Shown here one piece after another: positions 46,565 through 56,953 of a DNA stretch of 64,000 bases (the stretch's first letter is position 1; the number at the start of each line of letters is the position of its first letter). A program made the translations under genes and the position numbers. The DNA comes from Bacteroidota bacterium (GTDB taxonomy: Bacteria; Bacteroidota; Bacteroidia; AKYH767-A; 2013-40CM-41-45): NCBI GenBank assembly GCA_016708785.1, contig JADJFC010000014.1, forward strand, positions 1 to 64,000. The letters run 5' to 3'. The notes below the pieces were generated by a model. It saw only the letters and a program-made list of their open reading frames with translations. It ran no database searches and was not told the DNA's origin.

Positions 46565-47770
46565 ATGGAAGAAAAACAATTCACAAAACCATTTAATATA
46601 TTCCTGCTTATGATGCCCACCGGTATCAGTCAGGGTTTTGTTTTTGTTACACTTCCTTACTTATTAACGCATAATGGCTTTTCAGTTGCACAAACAGCAG
46701 CAATTGTTGCAGTTGGCGCATCTGCAAGTCTTTTTAGGTTTGTACTAGGACCAATAGTCGATGTTTCACTCAGTCTGCGTAAATGGTATTGGATCAGTTT
46801 AACGGCTATCATTTCCACACTACTTATTTTAAGCGTTACACCATTTACTGTCAAAGGATCTGCATTACTAACTGCAATAGTTTTCATCTCACAAGTCTCA
46901 ATGAATGTCATGTTATTGCCAATTGGCGCATTTATGGCAACAAGTATTGAGGAGAGTAAAAAAGGTAAAGCATCCGGCTGGTATCAGGCAGGGAGTTTGA
47001 CCGGTGCAGGTTTAGGTGGAGGGGCCGGATTATGGCTTGCTGAACATTATAGTGCATCTGTTGCCGGTATTGTTTTGTCTGTTGTGAGTCTTGCATTTGC
47101 AATGATCGTTTTATCTTTAAAAGATATTGAACACCAGAAAGAAAAAACATTTATCCAAGAACTTTCCGGTTTAGCCAAAGATCTGTTATCAATGATCAAA
47201 GTACCGATCACACTGCTTGCAATAATATTAATACTATTGCCAATAGGAACCGGAGCAATGGCAAATCTATGGTCAGCAATTGCAGACGATTGGGAGGCAG
47301 ATGCCGACACCGTTGCACTGATAACAGGAATATTAAGCGGACTGATAAGTGCACTTGGTTGTGTTGTTGGTGGAAATATTGCAGACCGACGCGGCATTTG
47401 GTTTGCTTACCTAGCAAGTGGAATTGCTTGTGCATTGGTTACAATTGCAATGGCTGCAATGCCAATGAATTCATCAGTATACATTGGAGGTGTGCTTTTT
47501 TATGCATTCACGACAGGAATGGTATATGCAGCATTCACATCAGTTTTATTATTTGCCATTGGGAAAAAACATGCTGCAACAAAATTTTCATTGATGGGCT
47601 CTCTTGGAAATATATCCGTTGTTTACATGACTTCATTTAATGGATGGATGCATGATCAATACAATAGTAAACTCATGCTGACCTTTGAGGCAGTACTCGT
47701 AATTGTATGCGTATTACTTTTTATTGTAGTTTTAAGACGGTTGAAGTATAAAAAAATAATTCTTCTATGA
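46565..47770 (+). CDS. MFS transporter (AmpG/PAT-like)
   Basis: The 401-residue protein has about 12 transmembrane segments. The start GISQGFVFVTLPYLLTHNGFS and the motif A-like LGPIVDVSLSLRKWYW, together with ASGWYQAGSLTGAGLGGGAGLWL, resemble major facilitator proteins of the AmpG/PAT kind, which carry muropeptides or acetyl-CoA in other bacteria. NIADRRGIW supplies the second motif A-like loop between helices 8 and 9. The substrate cannot be assigned. It has its own promoter. Confidence 0.85.
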   Translation: MEEKQFTKPFNIFLLMMPTGISQGFVFVTLPYLLTHNGFSVAQTAAIVAVGASASLFRFVLGPIVDVSLSLRKWYWISLTAIISTLLILSVTPFTVKGSALLTAIVFISQVSMNVMLLPIGAFMATSIEESKKGKASGWYQAGSLTGAGLGGGAGLWLAEHYSASVAGIVLSVVSLAFAMIVLSLKDIEHQKEKTFIQELSGLAKDLLSMIKVPITLLAIILILLPIGTGAMANLWSAIADDWEADADTVALITGILSGLISALGCVVGGNIADRRGIWFAYLASGIACALVTIAMAAMPMNSSVYIGGVLFYAFTTGMVYAAFTSVLLFAIGKKHAATKFSLMGSLGNISVVYMTSFNGWMHDQYNSKLMLTFEAVLVIVCVLLFIVVLRRLKYKKIILL

Positions 47771-47832
47771 AAACAAGATTTTACTCCCTGACACAGCCTG
47801 CAAAGGGGAAAGGTATGAGGTATGATCTTGCG

Positions 47833-47856
47833 GGAAGTTACGGCCTTCCTTTTTTA
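47833..47856 (+). terminator. Weak terminator-like hairpin
   Basis: GGAAG (47833-47837) pairs with CTTCC (47845-47849) around TTACGGC, followed by a T run. It lies after the MFS gene in an otherwise empty 200-bp gap. Confidence 0.4.
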
Positions 47857-47973
47857 TAACATTAGAATTTAATATTTTTATACTTATAAGATATTGGCTG
47901 TTGAAATGTTCCTTTAGAGATTTAAAAACAAGCTATGCTATCTGATGTTTTATTGGTTTCTTGTGCATGAACT

Positions 47974-49405
47974 ATGATACTCAGTCGCTTTTGGTCTTTT
48001 ATTATTGCAGGTAGTATTATTTACTTGCTTGTTATGCTTTCGACCGGTCGTTTATACACGATCGGACAAGTCGTTAATGGGAAACAGAACGACCCTGTTT
48101 TAGTTGCTGAAATGCCTGTGAAAGATTTTCAAACAGGCGATACTGCATTTTACTCAGCACTTCTTCAATCCGGGTCAACAGGTATTCAACAAGGCGATAC
48201 CCTTTATCTGTTGAATGAAAGCGGAACAGTTCAGGTCACCTCAGGCAAACAACCGGCTGATGGTATTTTCATGACTTGCAAAAACACGTTGCTTGATATA
48301 TGGCTACCCTTGATTGGCTATCTTACATTTTTTTGCGGACTATTGAATCTGCTTAGCGCTTCGAATGCTCTCGACAAGCTTGCCAGATTCATGACTCCGC
48401 TTTTTGTCAAGATCTTTCCGGAATTGCCAAAAGGTCACCCGGCATATGGATTTATGACGATGAATTTTGCTGCAAATTTCCTTGGACTTGACAATGCGGC
48501 AACACCATTTGGTCTTAAAGCTATGGAAAGTATGCAGGAAGAGAATAAAAATAAAGAAGTAGCCTCCAATAGTCAGATCATGTTTCTTTGTCTGCATGCA
48601 GCCGGGCTCACACTTATTCCTACTTCCATTATCGGGTATCGCGCAGCGCAACATGCGGCAAATCCTTCAGACATCATGCTGCCATGTATCATCACATCAT
48701 TTGTTGGAACCATTGCAGCGTTGATTTTTGTGAGTATAAAACAACGTATAAATCTGTTAAATGGAGCAGTGATCTTTTTCATCACCGGAGTTAGTGCAAT
48801 CATTGGATTGTTATTGATCTACATTACAAAACTTGGCGGCATTGAAAAAATGCATTTTACAGGAAATCTGAGCAATGCAGTTTTGTTGTTCATTATTCTT
48901 GCAATTGTATTGTACAGTTTACTCAATGAAAAAGTCTTCAAACTTAATCAGACAAACATTTTTGATTCATTCGTTACCGGAGCAAAAGATGGATTTACTA
49001 CTGCAGTTCGGGTTTTACCTTATATGATTGCCATGCTGGTTGCATTGAGTATCTTCCGCAACTCCGGTCTGATGGAAATTGTAATGAAAGGCATACGTGC
49101 AACGATGAGTATTTTCAATGTCGATCCACAGATAACAAATGCCATTCCTGTGGCATTGATGCGACCATTTAGTGCAGGCGGGTCACGCGGCTTCATGCTA
49201 GACGCTATGAAAACCTATGGTCCGGATAGTTTGACCGGTCAGCTCTCTTGTCTTTTCAGGTGCCGCCGAGACGACTTTTTATGTTCTCGCTCTTTATTTT
49301 GGTTCAGTAAATGTTAAAGAGGCTAGATATACTTTGGGGATAATGTTACTTGTGGATCTGGTGTGTGTGATTGTTGGAACATTTGTTTGTATAGCATATT
49401 TCTAA
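47974..49405 (+). CDS. SpmA/SpmB-like nucleoside-recognition membrane protein (frameshifted)
   Basis: The protein has two nucleoside-recognition (Gate) segments in one chain: the first around AANFLGLDNAATPFGLKAM, the SpmA-type motif, and the second around VTGAKDGFTTAVRVLPYMIAMLVAL and RPFSAGGSRGFMLDAM, the SpmB-type motif. A fused SpmAB form is usual in Bacteroidota. The N-terminal region includes an extra periplasmic loop of about 70 residues. A missing base near 49258 shifts the end, which continues GAAETTFYVLALYFGSVNV to 49405. About ten membrane segments. The transported substrate is unknown; it is not evidence for sporulation. Confidence 0.85.
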
Positions 49406-49440
49406 AAATCTAAGTAAGGACAATGCATTAATTATTTTAA

Positions 49441-49448
49441 TATATTTG
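49441..49448 (+). promoter_or_regulatory. TAnnTTTG promoter element for the second CPBP gene
   Basis: TATATTTG, 10 nt before the ATG at 49459, matches the -7 consensus. The short distance implies an almost leaderless transcript if it is used. Confidence 0.4.
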
Positions 49449-49458
49449 CCTATTGTCG

Positions 49459-50235
49459 ATGAAAAAACCAATTTTTTATAAATCGCTAATCATTATTGTA
49501 TGCTTTCTGGCATATAGATATTCTAAATATTTATATGCTTATATTGTTTTCGGAACTGAAAAATGGACCAGCTGGCCGACAGCGATTCCCTCTACGATCA
49601 TGCTATTAACAGGAATGATAATGGCTTTTCTTGCAAACTATTTGATAAACAGAAATTTTTCCTTGAACTCTTTCGGATTAGCTCCTGATAAATTTTTTAC
49701 AGGACTAATGGCAGCAACAGTATTTAGTTTGCCAATGTTTTTATGTTTGGGCATTGCAAACAATTTCAACTTTCAACCAACATTAGAAATACTTTATCGC
49801 GGATTCGTACTTGCAGGATTTGGAGAAGAATTTATTTACAGAGCATTTTTGTTTGGCTTACTATTCTACTATGCAGGTTGGGGATTTTTGAGTGCAGGTA
49901 TTTTTACCGGATTATTTTTTGGGGCAGGACATTTATATCAGGCTGATAATTTAGGAAGCGCAATTGCCATTTTTCTATTCACGACAGGTGTAAGCATTGG
50001 CTTTGGCTGGTTCTATTATGCCTGGAAAAGTTTGTGGATGGTGGCTTTTCTTCATGGCTTCATGGATGTAATCTGGGACAGTTTTCAAGTGGAAACAAAT
50101 GTGACAGGAAGTTTATTGGTGAACGTGGCACGATTTACTACGCTGATCTTTGCAATTGTATATTCAATAAAACTTGCTCGAAACAATGGGAGGTTTGATT
50201 TGAAAGGCAAACTTTGGGTTAATCAGGCGAGTTGA
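49459..50235 (+). CDS. CPBP family intramembrane glutamic protease
   Basis: The 258-residue membrane protein carries the three active-site motifs of the family: GFGEEFIYRAFLFG (EExxxR), FFGAGHLYQ with the second-motif histidine, and FLHGFMDVIWD with the third. About eight transmembrane segments. I chose ATG 49459 over TTG 49453. It is a second family member, distinct from the one at 9646-10458. The gene lies in front of the LytS/LytTR pair. Confidence 0.9.
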   Translation: MKKPIFYKSLIIIVCFLAYRYSKYLYAYIVFGTEKWTSWPTAIPSTIMLLTGMIMAFLANYLINRNFSLNSFGLAPDKFFTGLMAATVFSLPMFLCLGIANNFNFQPTLEILYRGFVLAGFGEEFIYRAFLFGLLFYYAGWGFLSAGIFTGLFFGAGHLYQADNLGSAIAIFLFTTGVSIGFGWFYYAWKSLWMVAFLHGFMDVIWDSFQVETNVTGSLLVNVARFTTLIFAIVYSIKLARNNGRFDLKGKLWVNQAS

Positions 50236-50278
50236 TATTTTTGCAAACTTTTCGTTTGCAAGAGTCGCCAATCTTATC

Positions 50279-50285
50279 TTGCAGA
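50279..50285 (+). promoter_or_regulatory. TTGCAGA motif before the histidine kinase
   Basis: TTGCAGACAAAT here matches TTGCAGACAAAC at 52259, ahead of the TonB-dependent receptor. One copy of a motif that occurs three times at 52238-52299; see that entry. Confidence 0.4.
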
Positions 50286-50370
50286 CAAATATCTCCAATT
50301 TGAAGATTAAATTTTCAAAACACATTTAAACAATCGAATTTTGCTGTCATAAAACAGTAAATTTGAAATT

Positions 50371-51437
50371 ATGAAAAAGTCAGTCATTATATTGTTCCAT
50401 ATTGGTTTTTGGATCTGCTACCTTCTTTTAATTATAATTATGCTTGCCGTCTTTTATAGAAGCAGCAGTCATTCTATAGATCAGACAGCAAGAATTGCCA
50501 ATGCCTTCAATACACTTTTACTGTTTTCATTTCTCCCATCATTGATCACATTTTATGCATATTACCTTCTGGTATTCCCAAAATACCTTCAACAAAAAAA
50601 GTTTTTGTTGTCCGTTTTCTGGGGAATCCTGATTTCCATAGGAGCTTCAGTTATAGCCTACATCATACTAAGATATTTTATTGAAACCGGTCGTATTCAT
50701 GACATGGATGAAGACGGGAAAAACGGTAGATCCACTGCTTTAATAGTAATTGGCATCATGTCCATTTTCTCAACGATTTCCGGTACTGTAGCTTTGGTCA
50801 TTAAAGGTTTCATTACCTGGTTTGAAGAAGTCAAATTGAAAGAACAGTTGAAGCAAAAAATCATGAAACAGAGATGGCTTTGATCAAAGCTCAATTGGAT
50901 CCGCATTTTTTATTTAACACTTTAAATAACATCGATGTATTGCTATTAAAAGATGCAACAGAGGCATCGAATTATTTGAATAAACTTTCCGACATTTTAC
51001 GTTTCATGCTTTATGAAACTAAAACAGAGAAAATTTTACTGGAGAAGGAGCTGGAATACATAGAGAAATATATCGAATTGCAAAAAATAAGAACTTCAAA
51101 TTCAAATTATGTAAGCTTCCAGGTTACAGGAATTCCGGGTAATAAAACAATTGCTCCAATGGTATTTATTCCATTTATAGAAAACGCTTTTAAACATACG
51201 ACCAATAAAAAAATAGACAATGCTATCAATGTTAAAATAGTGATCAAAAAGGACATTATCTTATTCGTATGTGATAATAAGTTCGATCCAAATCGAAAAT
51301 TAAAACAAGAAAGTAATGGGCTTGGCAATGAATTGATTCAAAAACGACTTAATTTGATTTATCCGGAGAACCACACACTAGAAATAGTTAAACATACTGA
51401 TCTTTATAGTGTACATTTATCAATCAGAAATGGATAA
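50371..51437 (+). CDS. LytS-type sensor histidine kinase (frameshifted)
   Basis: Four transmembrane segments (residues 1-155, for example LFHIGFWICYLLLIIIMLAVF and FSFLPSLITFYAYYLLVF) lead through a coiled linker (EEVKLKEQLKQK) to the His_kinase domain ALIKAQLDPHFLFNTLNNID, whose histidine is the phosphorylation site. One A missing from the run near 50860 breaks the frame right at the linker. The second frame continues with the N-box PMVFIPFIENAFKH and the ATP-lid NGLGNELIQKR to 51437. The short, sensor-less layout is typical of LytS-like kinases in this phylum. It overlaps the response regulator by 8 nt. Confidence 0.88.
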
Positions 51438-52128
51438 ATACTCTTGCATAATAATAGAAGACGAACCCTTGGCTCTTGAAAGAACCAAGGCTTTTGTCGA
51501 TAAAATACCATTCCTGAATTTGTGTGGCACGTTTGACAATGCCCTTGATGGACTCTCCTATTTACGATCAAATAAAGTTGACCTGCTTTTTCTCGACATT
51601 AATATGGATGAGTTGACCGGCATCGAATTACTAGAAAGTTCAAAAATAGAAAGTCAGGTAATAATTACAACAGCATATCAGGAATATGCAATCAAAGGAT
51701 ACGAACTTAATGTTACCGATTACCTTTTAAAACCCTTTACATTTGACCGCTTTTTAAAGGCAGTAAGCAAAGCCCAGGAAAATATGAGCCGCCCTAATCT
51801 GAATGTTCCGGCAGAATATATTTTTGTGAAGACAGAAAATCGCTTAGAGAAAATTAATTTGTCCGAAATCATATATATTGAAGGAATGCGGGATTACCGC
51901 AGAATTCATACAGCGGATAAAAGGATCATGACACTGCAAAACTTCAGCGAATTGGAAAAGATCATACCTTCAAATGTGGTTTGCAGAGTTCACAAATCAT
52001 TTATGGTAGGCATTAACAAAATAGAATCAATCGAACGTAGTAGAATAAAAATTTTCAATCAGATCATACCTATTTCTGAAACTTATAGGGAGCTTTTCTT
52101 TCAAGTAATCAACAATAAGCCTAGTTAA
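51430..52128 (+). CDS. LytTR-type response regulator
   Basis: The 232-residue protein begins MDKYSCIIIEDEPLALERTK, with the acidic pocket, then LLFLDINMDELTG with the phosphorylated aspartate near residue 55, and DYLLKPFTFDRF with the conserved lysine. The C-terminal LytTR domain reads IYIEGMRDYRRIHT and VHKSFMVGINKIESIERSRIKI. It binds imperfect direct repeats in DNA. The start at 51430 overlaps the kinase gene by 8 nt. Candidate sites (TTGCAGA repeats) lie just downstream, before the TonB-dependent receptor gene. Confidence 0.93.
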   Translation: MDKYSCIIIEDEPLALERTKAFVDKIPFLNLCGTFDNALDGLSYLRSNKVDLLFLDINMDELTGIELLESSKIESQVIITTAYQEYAIKGYELNVTDYLLKPFTFDRFLKAVSKAQENMSRPNLNVPAEYIFVKTENRLEKINLSEIIYIEGMRDYRRIHTADKRIMTLQNFSELEKIIPSNVVCRVHKSFMVGINKIESIERSRIKIFNQIIPISETYRELFFQVINNKPS

Positions 52129-52237
52129 TAATCATTGCTGTCCGATTAAAATTGAAAGGTGATTTTATAAAAGCAGACTTTCATTAATAGTAATTTTTCG
52201 GTTTTTAAGGCAATAGCAATCAAACGAACTATTGGTC

Positions 52238-52299
52238 TTGCAGAATGAAAACAGGATTTTGCAGACAAACTCACTTGCTTGGCATAGTTGAATTGCAGA
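52238..52299 (+). promoter_or_regulatory. TTGCAGA repeats upstream of the TonB-dependent receptor
   Basis: TTGCAGA occurs at 52238-52244, 52259-52265 and 52293-52299; the first two are 21 nt apart (two helical turns). A related copy lies at 50279. Placed between the LytTR regulator gene and the receptor gene, these are plausible binding sites of that regulator. The repeats are seen; the regulation is inferred. Confidence 0.5.
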
Positions 52300-52360
52300 C
52301 TAGGCCATATTCATGGACTTTTGTATCAGTAATCAATCAAACACTACAAAAGCACATACC

Positions 52361-54793
52361 ATGAAAAAGTTCATTACTACTACTCTACTGTTCGCCATGT
52401 TATCAGGACTGGCCTTTAGTCAAAAATTAACCCAAATTATAAAAAATACAATTCTCGATACCAACAGCAAAATACCACTATTTAGAACAGTAGTCATTTT
52501 AAGCAATGATCCCACAATTGGATCTGTCACCGACATAAACGGTGAATTCAGACTCGAAAAAATACCCGTAGGCCGAATTTCATTGCTTGTATCATCTCTG
52601 GGATATGAAGGCAAAACGGTTGCAGACATTGAAGTAAATTCAGGAAAAGAGATTGTTTTAAATCTGACGATGCAGGAATCGGTTTCAAATTTGAAAGAGG
52701 TTGTTATCAATGGCAACAAAAACAAAGGTGAGGCCATTAATGAGATGTCGTTAGTAAGCACACGTTCAATTTCCGCAGTAGAAACAAAACGATATGCAGG
52801 CGGTTTGGATGATCCTTCTAAAATACTCACAAACTTTGCCGGAGTTACAGCAGGGCAAAACGGACAAAACGATATAATTGTAAGAGGTAATTCACCTAAA
52901 TACGTACAATGGCGTCTTGAGGGAACAGAAATTACAAATCCAACGCATTTCGCCGATCAAAACGGAATTCAAGGTGGCATTAGTGCATTGAACAATAGTC
53001 TGCTTGCAACTTCAGATTTTTCTACCGGAGCGTTTTCACCGGAGTATGGCGATGTTTTGTCGGGTGTGTATGATGTAAAGTTAAGATCAGGCAACAACCA
53101 AAAAATTGAAACCTCTTTGGGAGTCGGAATTCAAGGAACAGATCTTACTTTGGAAGGCCCATTTAAAAAAGGGTATGGTGGTTCATTTCTTGTCAATTAT
53201 AGATACTCAACGGTTTCACTACTTAGTAAAGCAGGTGTGATCGATCTTGATGGCCCGCTTAGTTATCAGGACGCCGCATTTAAAGTTGTATTGCCTACAA
53301 AAAAAGCAGGTGTATTCTCATTCTTTGGATTAGGCGGACAAAGTGCTGCTTCGATAGAAGATGTTCAGGCGGATATGATCTCAACTCCAAGTAATGAAAC
53401 AATTACTTCTGAATATACTGAAGATTACGACAAAAGTAATTACCTATATAATTACGGTATAAATCACACAATTGGAATTAACGATAAGAGTTTTATTAAA
53501 ACGACATTAGCATATTCAACAAACGGTATCGACGAAGATGTTTATAAAATTAAAACGACTAAAATAAATGATGGCCAAGGCGAATATTTGCGAGATTCAG
53601 TAGGTGACAAAGTTCTGGATTACAAAAGCAGAATTGAAAATTCAACCTATAGAGGAGCTGTTACTTACAACAACAAAATTGATGCGAAAAACACTCTTCA
53701 AGTTGGAACAAAATATGCGATACATGGATATGACAATTTTATCAGTCAGACGAAAGATAGTACAGAAACAATGTCGACACTTACTGACTTCAACGAAAAC
53801 ATTAGTACCCTCAGTAATTTTGTTAGTTTGAAACACAGGCTGAATGAAAATATTACTCTCGTTGGTGGATTCCACAACATGAACGTGCTTTATAATAACA
53901 AGAGTACAATAGAACCAAGACTTGCTGTAAACTGGCAAGTGAGCAATAGAAGTTCTTTCAGTGCAGGATATGGTAAGCACAGTACAATGGAAAGTGTGCA
54001 CAACTACTTTGCAAAAGTTAAACAGACTGATGGAAGTGAAATAGAGCCGAACAAGGATCTAGATTTACTAAAAGCAGATCATTATGTACTTGGATATGAA
54101 AAACGTATTGGTGAAAACTTAAGATTAAAGGTAGAAGCATATTATCAGCATCTGTATAATTTGCCTGTAGAAAATGTTGACACAAGTTATTATTCAACTA
54201 TAAATGAAGGAACCGATTTCAGATATGTTGAACTGGTAAATAAAGGAACGGGGAAAAATTATGGCTTAGAAATTACATTAGAACGTTTCTTCAACAAAGG
54301 ATATTATTATTTAGTCAATGCATCAGTATTTAATTCAAAATACAAATCACTAGAAGGTATTGAAAGAAATACACTATACAATAGCAATTACCTTGTAAAT
54401 ATTTTATTTGGAAAAGAGTTTGCTAATCTCGGTAAAAAGAAAAATCAAACTCTTAATTTGAACACTAAAATATTTTTCAGTGGCGGACAAAAATATATTC
54501 CATTATTAAAAGATGCACAAGGAACATTGACAGTTGACCCGGCAAATAATCAATATTGGGATTACAAAAAAGCATATGAAAAAGACTTTCAGGACCTTTA
54601 CAAAGTAACATTGTCTGCAAGTTATAAGTGGAATAAATCAAAAGTGACGCACGAACTTTTTCTAACTCTTGACAATATCACCAATGCTCAAGGAAAACTA
54701 TCAGAATATTATGATGAGAAACTGCCGGGAAGCGTTGGATATGTAAAACAGTTTGGCATGTTTCCAAATTTGATGTACCGATTATATTTTTAA
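52361..54793 (+). CDS. TonB-dependent receptor with carboxypeptidase-regulatory-like domain
   Basis: The protein of about 810 residues has a signal peptide (TTTLLFAMLSGLAFSQ), an N-terminal CarboxypepD_reg-like domain (DTNSKIPLFRTVVIL...DINGEFRLEKIPVGRISLLVSSLGYE), a plug domain (NFAGVTAGQNGQNDIIVRGNSPKYVQWRLEGTEI) and a long beta-barrel ending in GYVKQFGMFPNLMYRLYF with the terminal aromatic. The barrel has no obvious SusC signature and no SusD neighbour, so it is a general TonB-type importer. A LytTR regulator pair lies upstream. The substrate is unknown. Confidence 0.92.
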   Translation: MKKFITTTLLFAMLSGLAFSQKLTQIIKNTILDTNSKIPLFRTVVILSNDPTIGSVTDINGEFRLEKIPVGRISLLVSSLGYEGKTVADIEVNSGKEIVLNLTMQESVSNLKEVVINGNKNKGEAINEMSLVSTRSISAVETKRYAGGLDDPSKILTNFAGVTAGQNGQNDIIVRGNSPKYVQWRLEGTEITNPTHFADQNGIQGGISALNNSLLATSDFSTGAFSPEYGDVLSGVYDVKLRSGNNQKIETSLGVGIQGTDLTLEGPFKKGYGGSFLVNYRYSTVSLLSKAGVIDLDGPLSYQDAAFKVVLPTKKAGVFSFFGLGGQSAASIEDVQADMISTPSNETITSEYTEDYDKSNYLYNYGINHTIGINDKSFIKTTLAYSTNGIDEDVYKIKTTKINDGQGEYLRDSVGDKVLDYKSRIENSTYRGAVTYNNKIDAKNTLQVGTKYAIHGYDNFISQTKDSTETMSTLTDFNENISTLSNFVSLKHRLNENITLVGGFHNMNVLYNNKSTIEPRLAVNWQVSNRSSFSAGYGKHSTMESVHNYFAKVKQTDGSEIEPNKDLDLLKADHYVLGYEKRIGENLRLKVEAYYQHLYNLPVENVDTSYYSTINEGTDFRYVELVNKGTGKNYGLEITLERFFNKGYYYLVNASVFNSKYKSLEGIERNTLYNSNYLVNILFGKEFANLGKKKNQTLNLNTKIFFSGGQKYIPLLKDAQGTLTVDPANNQYWDYKKAYEKDFQDLYKVTLSASYKWNKSKVTHELFLTLDNITNAQGKLSEYYDEKLPGSVGYVKQFGMFPNLMYRLYF

Positions 54794-54842
54794 GATAACC
54801 ATGTAATCAAACTTAAATAAATAACTGCATTTTTTGAACTTT

Positions 54843-54885
54843 AAAAAATAAAGCGATACAGAGTTTCTGTATCGCTTTATTTTTT
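54843..54885 (+). terminator. Strong intrinsic terminator
   Basis: AAAAAATAAAGCGATACAGA (54843-54862) pairs perfectly with TCTGTATCGCTTTATTTTTT (54866-54885) around a 3-nt loop. It ends the TonB-dependent receptor transcript. Confidence 0.9.
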
Positions 54886-54995
54886 GGCAAAAAACATCCT
54901 AAAATCAAAATACATCCCCGAATTAGGGGATTGTCCGTTTAAGGCTCTTAGTGCATTTTTGTGGAATTAATCACATCAACCTAAATCACACGACG

Positions 54996-56729
54996 ATGAA
55001 AAAAACAATTACACACTTATTACTTCTATTTATTGCAATAACCGGAAAAGCTCAGAACTTTGTTACTGACAGTTTATTCGGGAACAATGGTCAAGTCTCT
55101 TCAAATATTCTTGACGGAGAAAATGGTCTTTCCGCAAACATCCTTCGCCAACCTGATGGCAAATTTTTACTTACCGGATATTTTTATGACGCCAACACCA
55201 ATAATTACTTTAATTTGATGTTTAGGACAGACGAATGTGGCCAAATTGACAGTAGCTTTGGCATCGACGGACTTGTTCAACATAAATTCGAACGAGTAAC
55301 TCAAGGTGTAGATTACCTTTTGCAACCGGACGGGAAAATTGTTGTTGCCGGAAGACAAGGGAACAGTACTATTCAAACTACTTTACAATACCCTTCCATT
55401 TCAAGATACAATAGTGATGGATCTGTTGATAGCACATTTGGAATAAATGGTACCAGAAAATTTACTTCATCAGGAAATCCCAGACTTGAATCCATTCACA
55501 GACTTAGCGATGGAAAATTTCTTTGTACCAATGCTATCTTTATGGTCCGATTTGACAGTACCGGTGCAGTTGATCCAACTTTAGTATTAAATTATCATAC
55601 TCCACCTACATTTTACACTACTATCAATAGATCCACAAGCAGAATGCGCAGTGACGGAAAAATTATTACAGTAGCTGCAGGATATTATACACCCTTTAGC
55701 ACAGACGTTTTATTAATGATGAGTTATGACGGAAATGGAGAATTAGATACTTCTTTTGGCACACTTGGATTTCAAACGGATGAGAACTTTCAGATGGATT
55801 GGGAGCAAACGCCATTGATGGCACTACAAAGTGATGATAAAATTATTGCAGCGATGAAAAACATGGATGGCGATAAAATTATCGTTGCAAGATACAATGC
55901 AAACGGACCACTTGATATTACGTTTGGAACAAATGGATATACTGAGATTCCGATTAGCATCACAGCATCTACAATGAAACTGGATTTATTAACCTTGTTA
56001 AATGATGATTCATTTATCGTCGGAGTAGCAAATCAGGAAGTAAGCACAGGTTGGGAATCTCAACTTCTAAAATTTTCTTCCAACGGAATACCTGATCCGA
56101 CTTTCTCAGTAAACGGAGGCAACCTAATTGAATTCAATAATCCCGTTTCAGGTAGAGCTGATATTAGTTATGCAACACCTGATGGTGAAATTATTCTTGG
56201 AACTTGCTCACCGGGCATAGGCAGCGTTTTTATGGCATTGACTAAAATAACTTCGTCACCTTCAATGCCACATATCACACAAACAGGCAACATTTTAAAT
56301 TCAAATGTTTCAAATCCAAACTGTACATTTGAATGGTTCCTTGGCGGAAATGTAATTTCAGGAGAAACGAGTAGTACTCTTTCTACATCAGTCGATGGAA
56401 TCTATACTGTAACTGTTACAAATAGCTTGGGATGTACAGAGTCAGCTGATTTTTCTGTGATCAATACCGGAATAAATAATCAACTCGGTAGTTCAACAAC
56501 GTTAAATGTATATCCAAATCCGGCAACTAGTACTATTCACATCACTTGGTCAGGTAACGACAATTCAACAATTGAATTGATTGATCTAACCGGTCGTGTA
56601 GTCATGGTACAATCCGCAGCCTTGAAAAATCAAGCTGATATAAATATCGAGCAATTTGCAAAAGGTGTTTATATTTTAAAAGTAAGCTCGAATTCATCTA
56701 GCAGCACAACTAGAGTAACGATCAACTAA
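54996..56729 (+). CDS. T9SS-exported delta-60 repeat protein
   Basis: ATG 54996 opens a signal peptide (ITHLLLLFIAITGKAQ). The body has about seven delta-60 (DUF5122) repeats: ILRQPDGKFLLTGYF, LLQPDGKIVVAGRQG, RSDGKIITVAAGY, ALQSDDKIIAAMKN, with GSVDSTFGINGT- and GELDTSFGTLG-like turns. They build a beta-propeller. A short Ig-like segment (GNVISGETSSTLSTSVDGIYTVTV) and a T9SS sorting domain (LNVYPNPATSTIHITW, FAKGVYILKVSS, TTRVTIN) follow. Secreted, function unknown. The start is chosen for the signal peptide; the frame extends upstream to 54951. Confidence 0.9.
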   Translation: MKKTITHLLLLFIAITGKAQNFVTDSLFGNNGQVSSNILDGENGLSANILRQPDGKFLLTGYFYDANTNNYFNLMFRTDECGQIDSSFGIDGLVQHKFERVTQGVDYLLQPDGKIVVAGRQGNSTIQTTLQYPSISRYNSDGSVDSTFGINGTRKFTSSGNPRLESIHRLSDGKFLCTNAIFMVRFDSTGAVDPTLVLNYHTPPTFYTTINRSTSRMRSDGKIITVAAGYYTPFSTDVLLMMSYDGNGELDTSFGTLGFQTDENFQMDWEQTPLMALQSDDKIIAAMKNMDGDKIIVARYNANGPLDITFGTNGYTEIPISITASTMKLDLLTLLNDDSFIVGVANQEVSTGWESQLLKFSSNGIPDPTFSVNGGNLIEFNNPVSGRADISYATPDGEIILGTCSPGIGSVFMALTKITSSPSMPHITQTGNILNSNVSNPNCTFEWFLGGNVISGETSSTLSTSVDGIYTVTVTNSLGCTESADFSVINTGINNQLGSSTTLNVYPNPATSTIHITWSGNDNSTIELIDLTGRVVMVQSAALKNQADINIEQFAKGVYILKVSSNSSSSTTRVTIN

Positions 56730-56785
56730 TTTTAATCGATCAGCTTTTTTATAAGAAGGCTAATCTTTAAAATTAAGTTTTAAGA

Positions 56786-56828
56786 ATTACTCATTTTATC
56801 CGATTAAAACCCGGATAGAATGAGTAAT
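56786..56828 (+). terminator. Intrinsic terminator after the delta-60 gene
   Basis: ATTACTCATTTTATCCG (56786-56802) pairs with CGGATAGAATGAGTAAT (56812-56828) with one G-T pair, followed by a T run. Confidence 0.85.
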
Positions 56829-56920
56829 TTTTTTATTTATTACCGTTCAGGTAAGTATTAACCATAGACAAAGAGCGTTGAGATATACTCTGATCTATAA
56901 TTTAAGAAGTTAAAACTAAC

Positions 56921-56928
56921 TATCTTTG
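56921..56928 (+). promoter_or_regulatory. TAnnTTTG promoter element
   Basis: TATCTTTG lies 26 nt before the ATG at 56954 and matches the Bacteroidota -7 consensus. Confidence 0.5.
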
Positions 56929-56953
56929 GCTTAATAATTGTCAAATTGGCCGC

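Noticed and set aside
47974..49405. Sporulation capability from SpmA/SpmB similarity
   Set aside because: Nucleoside-recognition proteins of this type are widespread in non-sporulating Bacteroidota, and no other sporulation gene is present.
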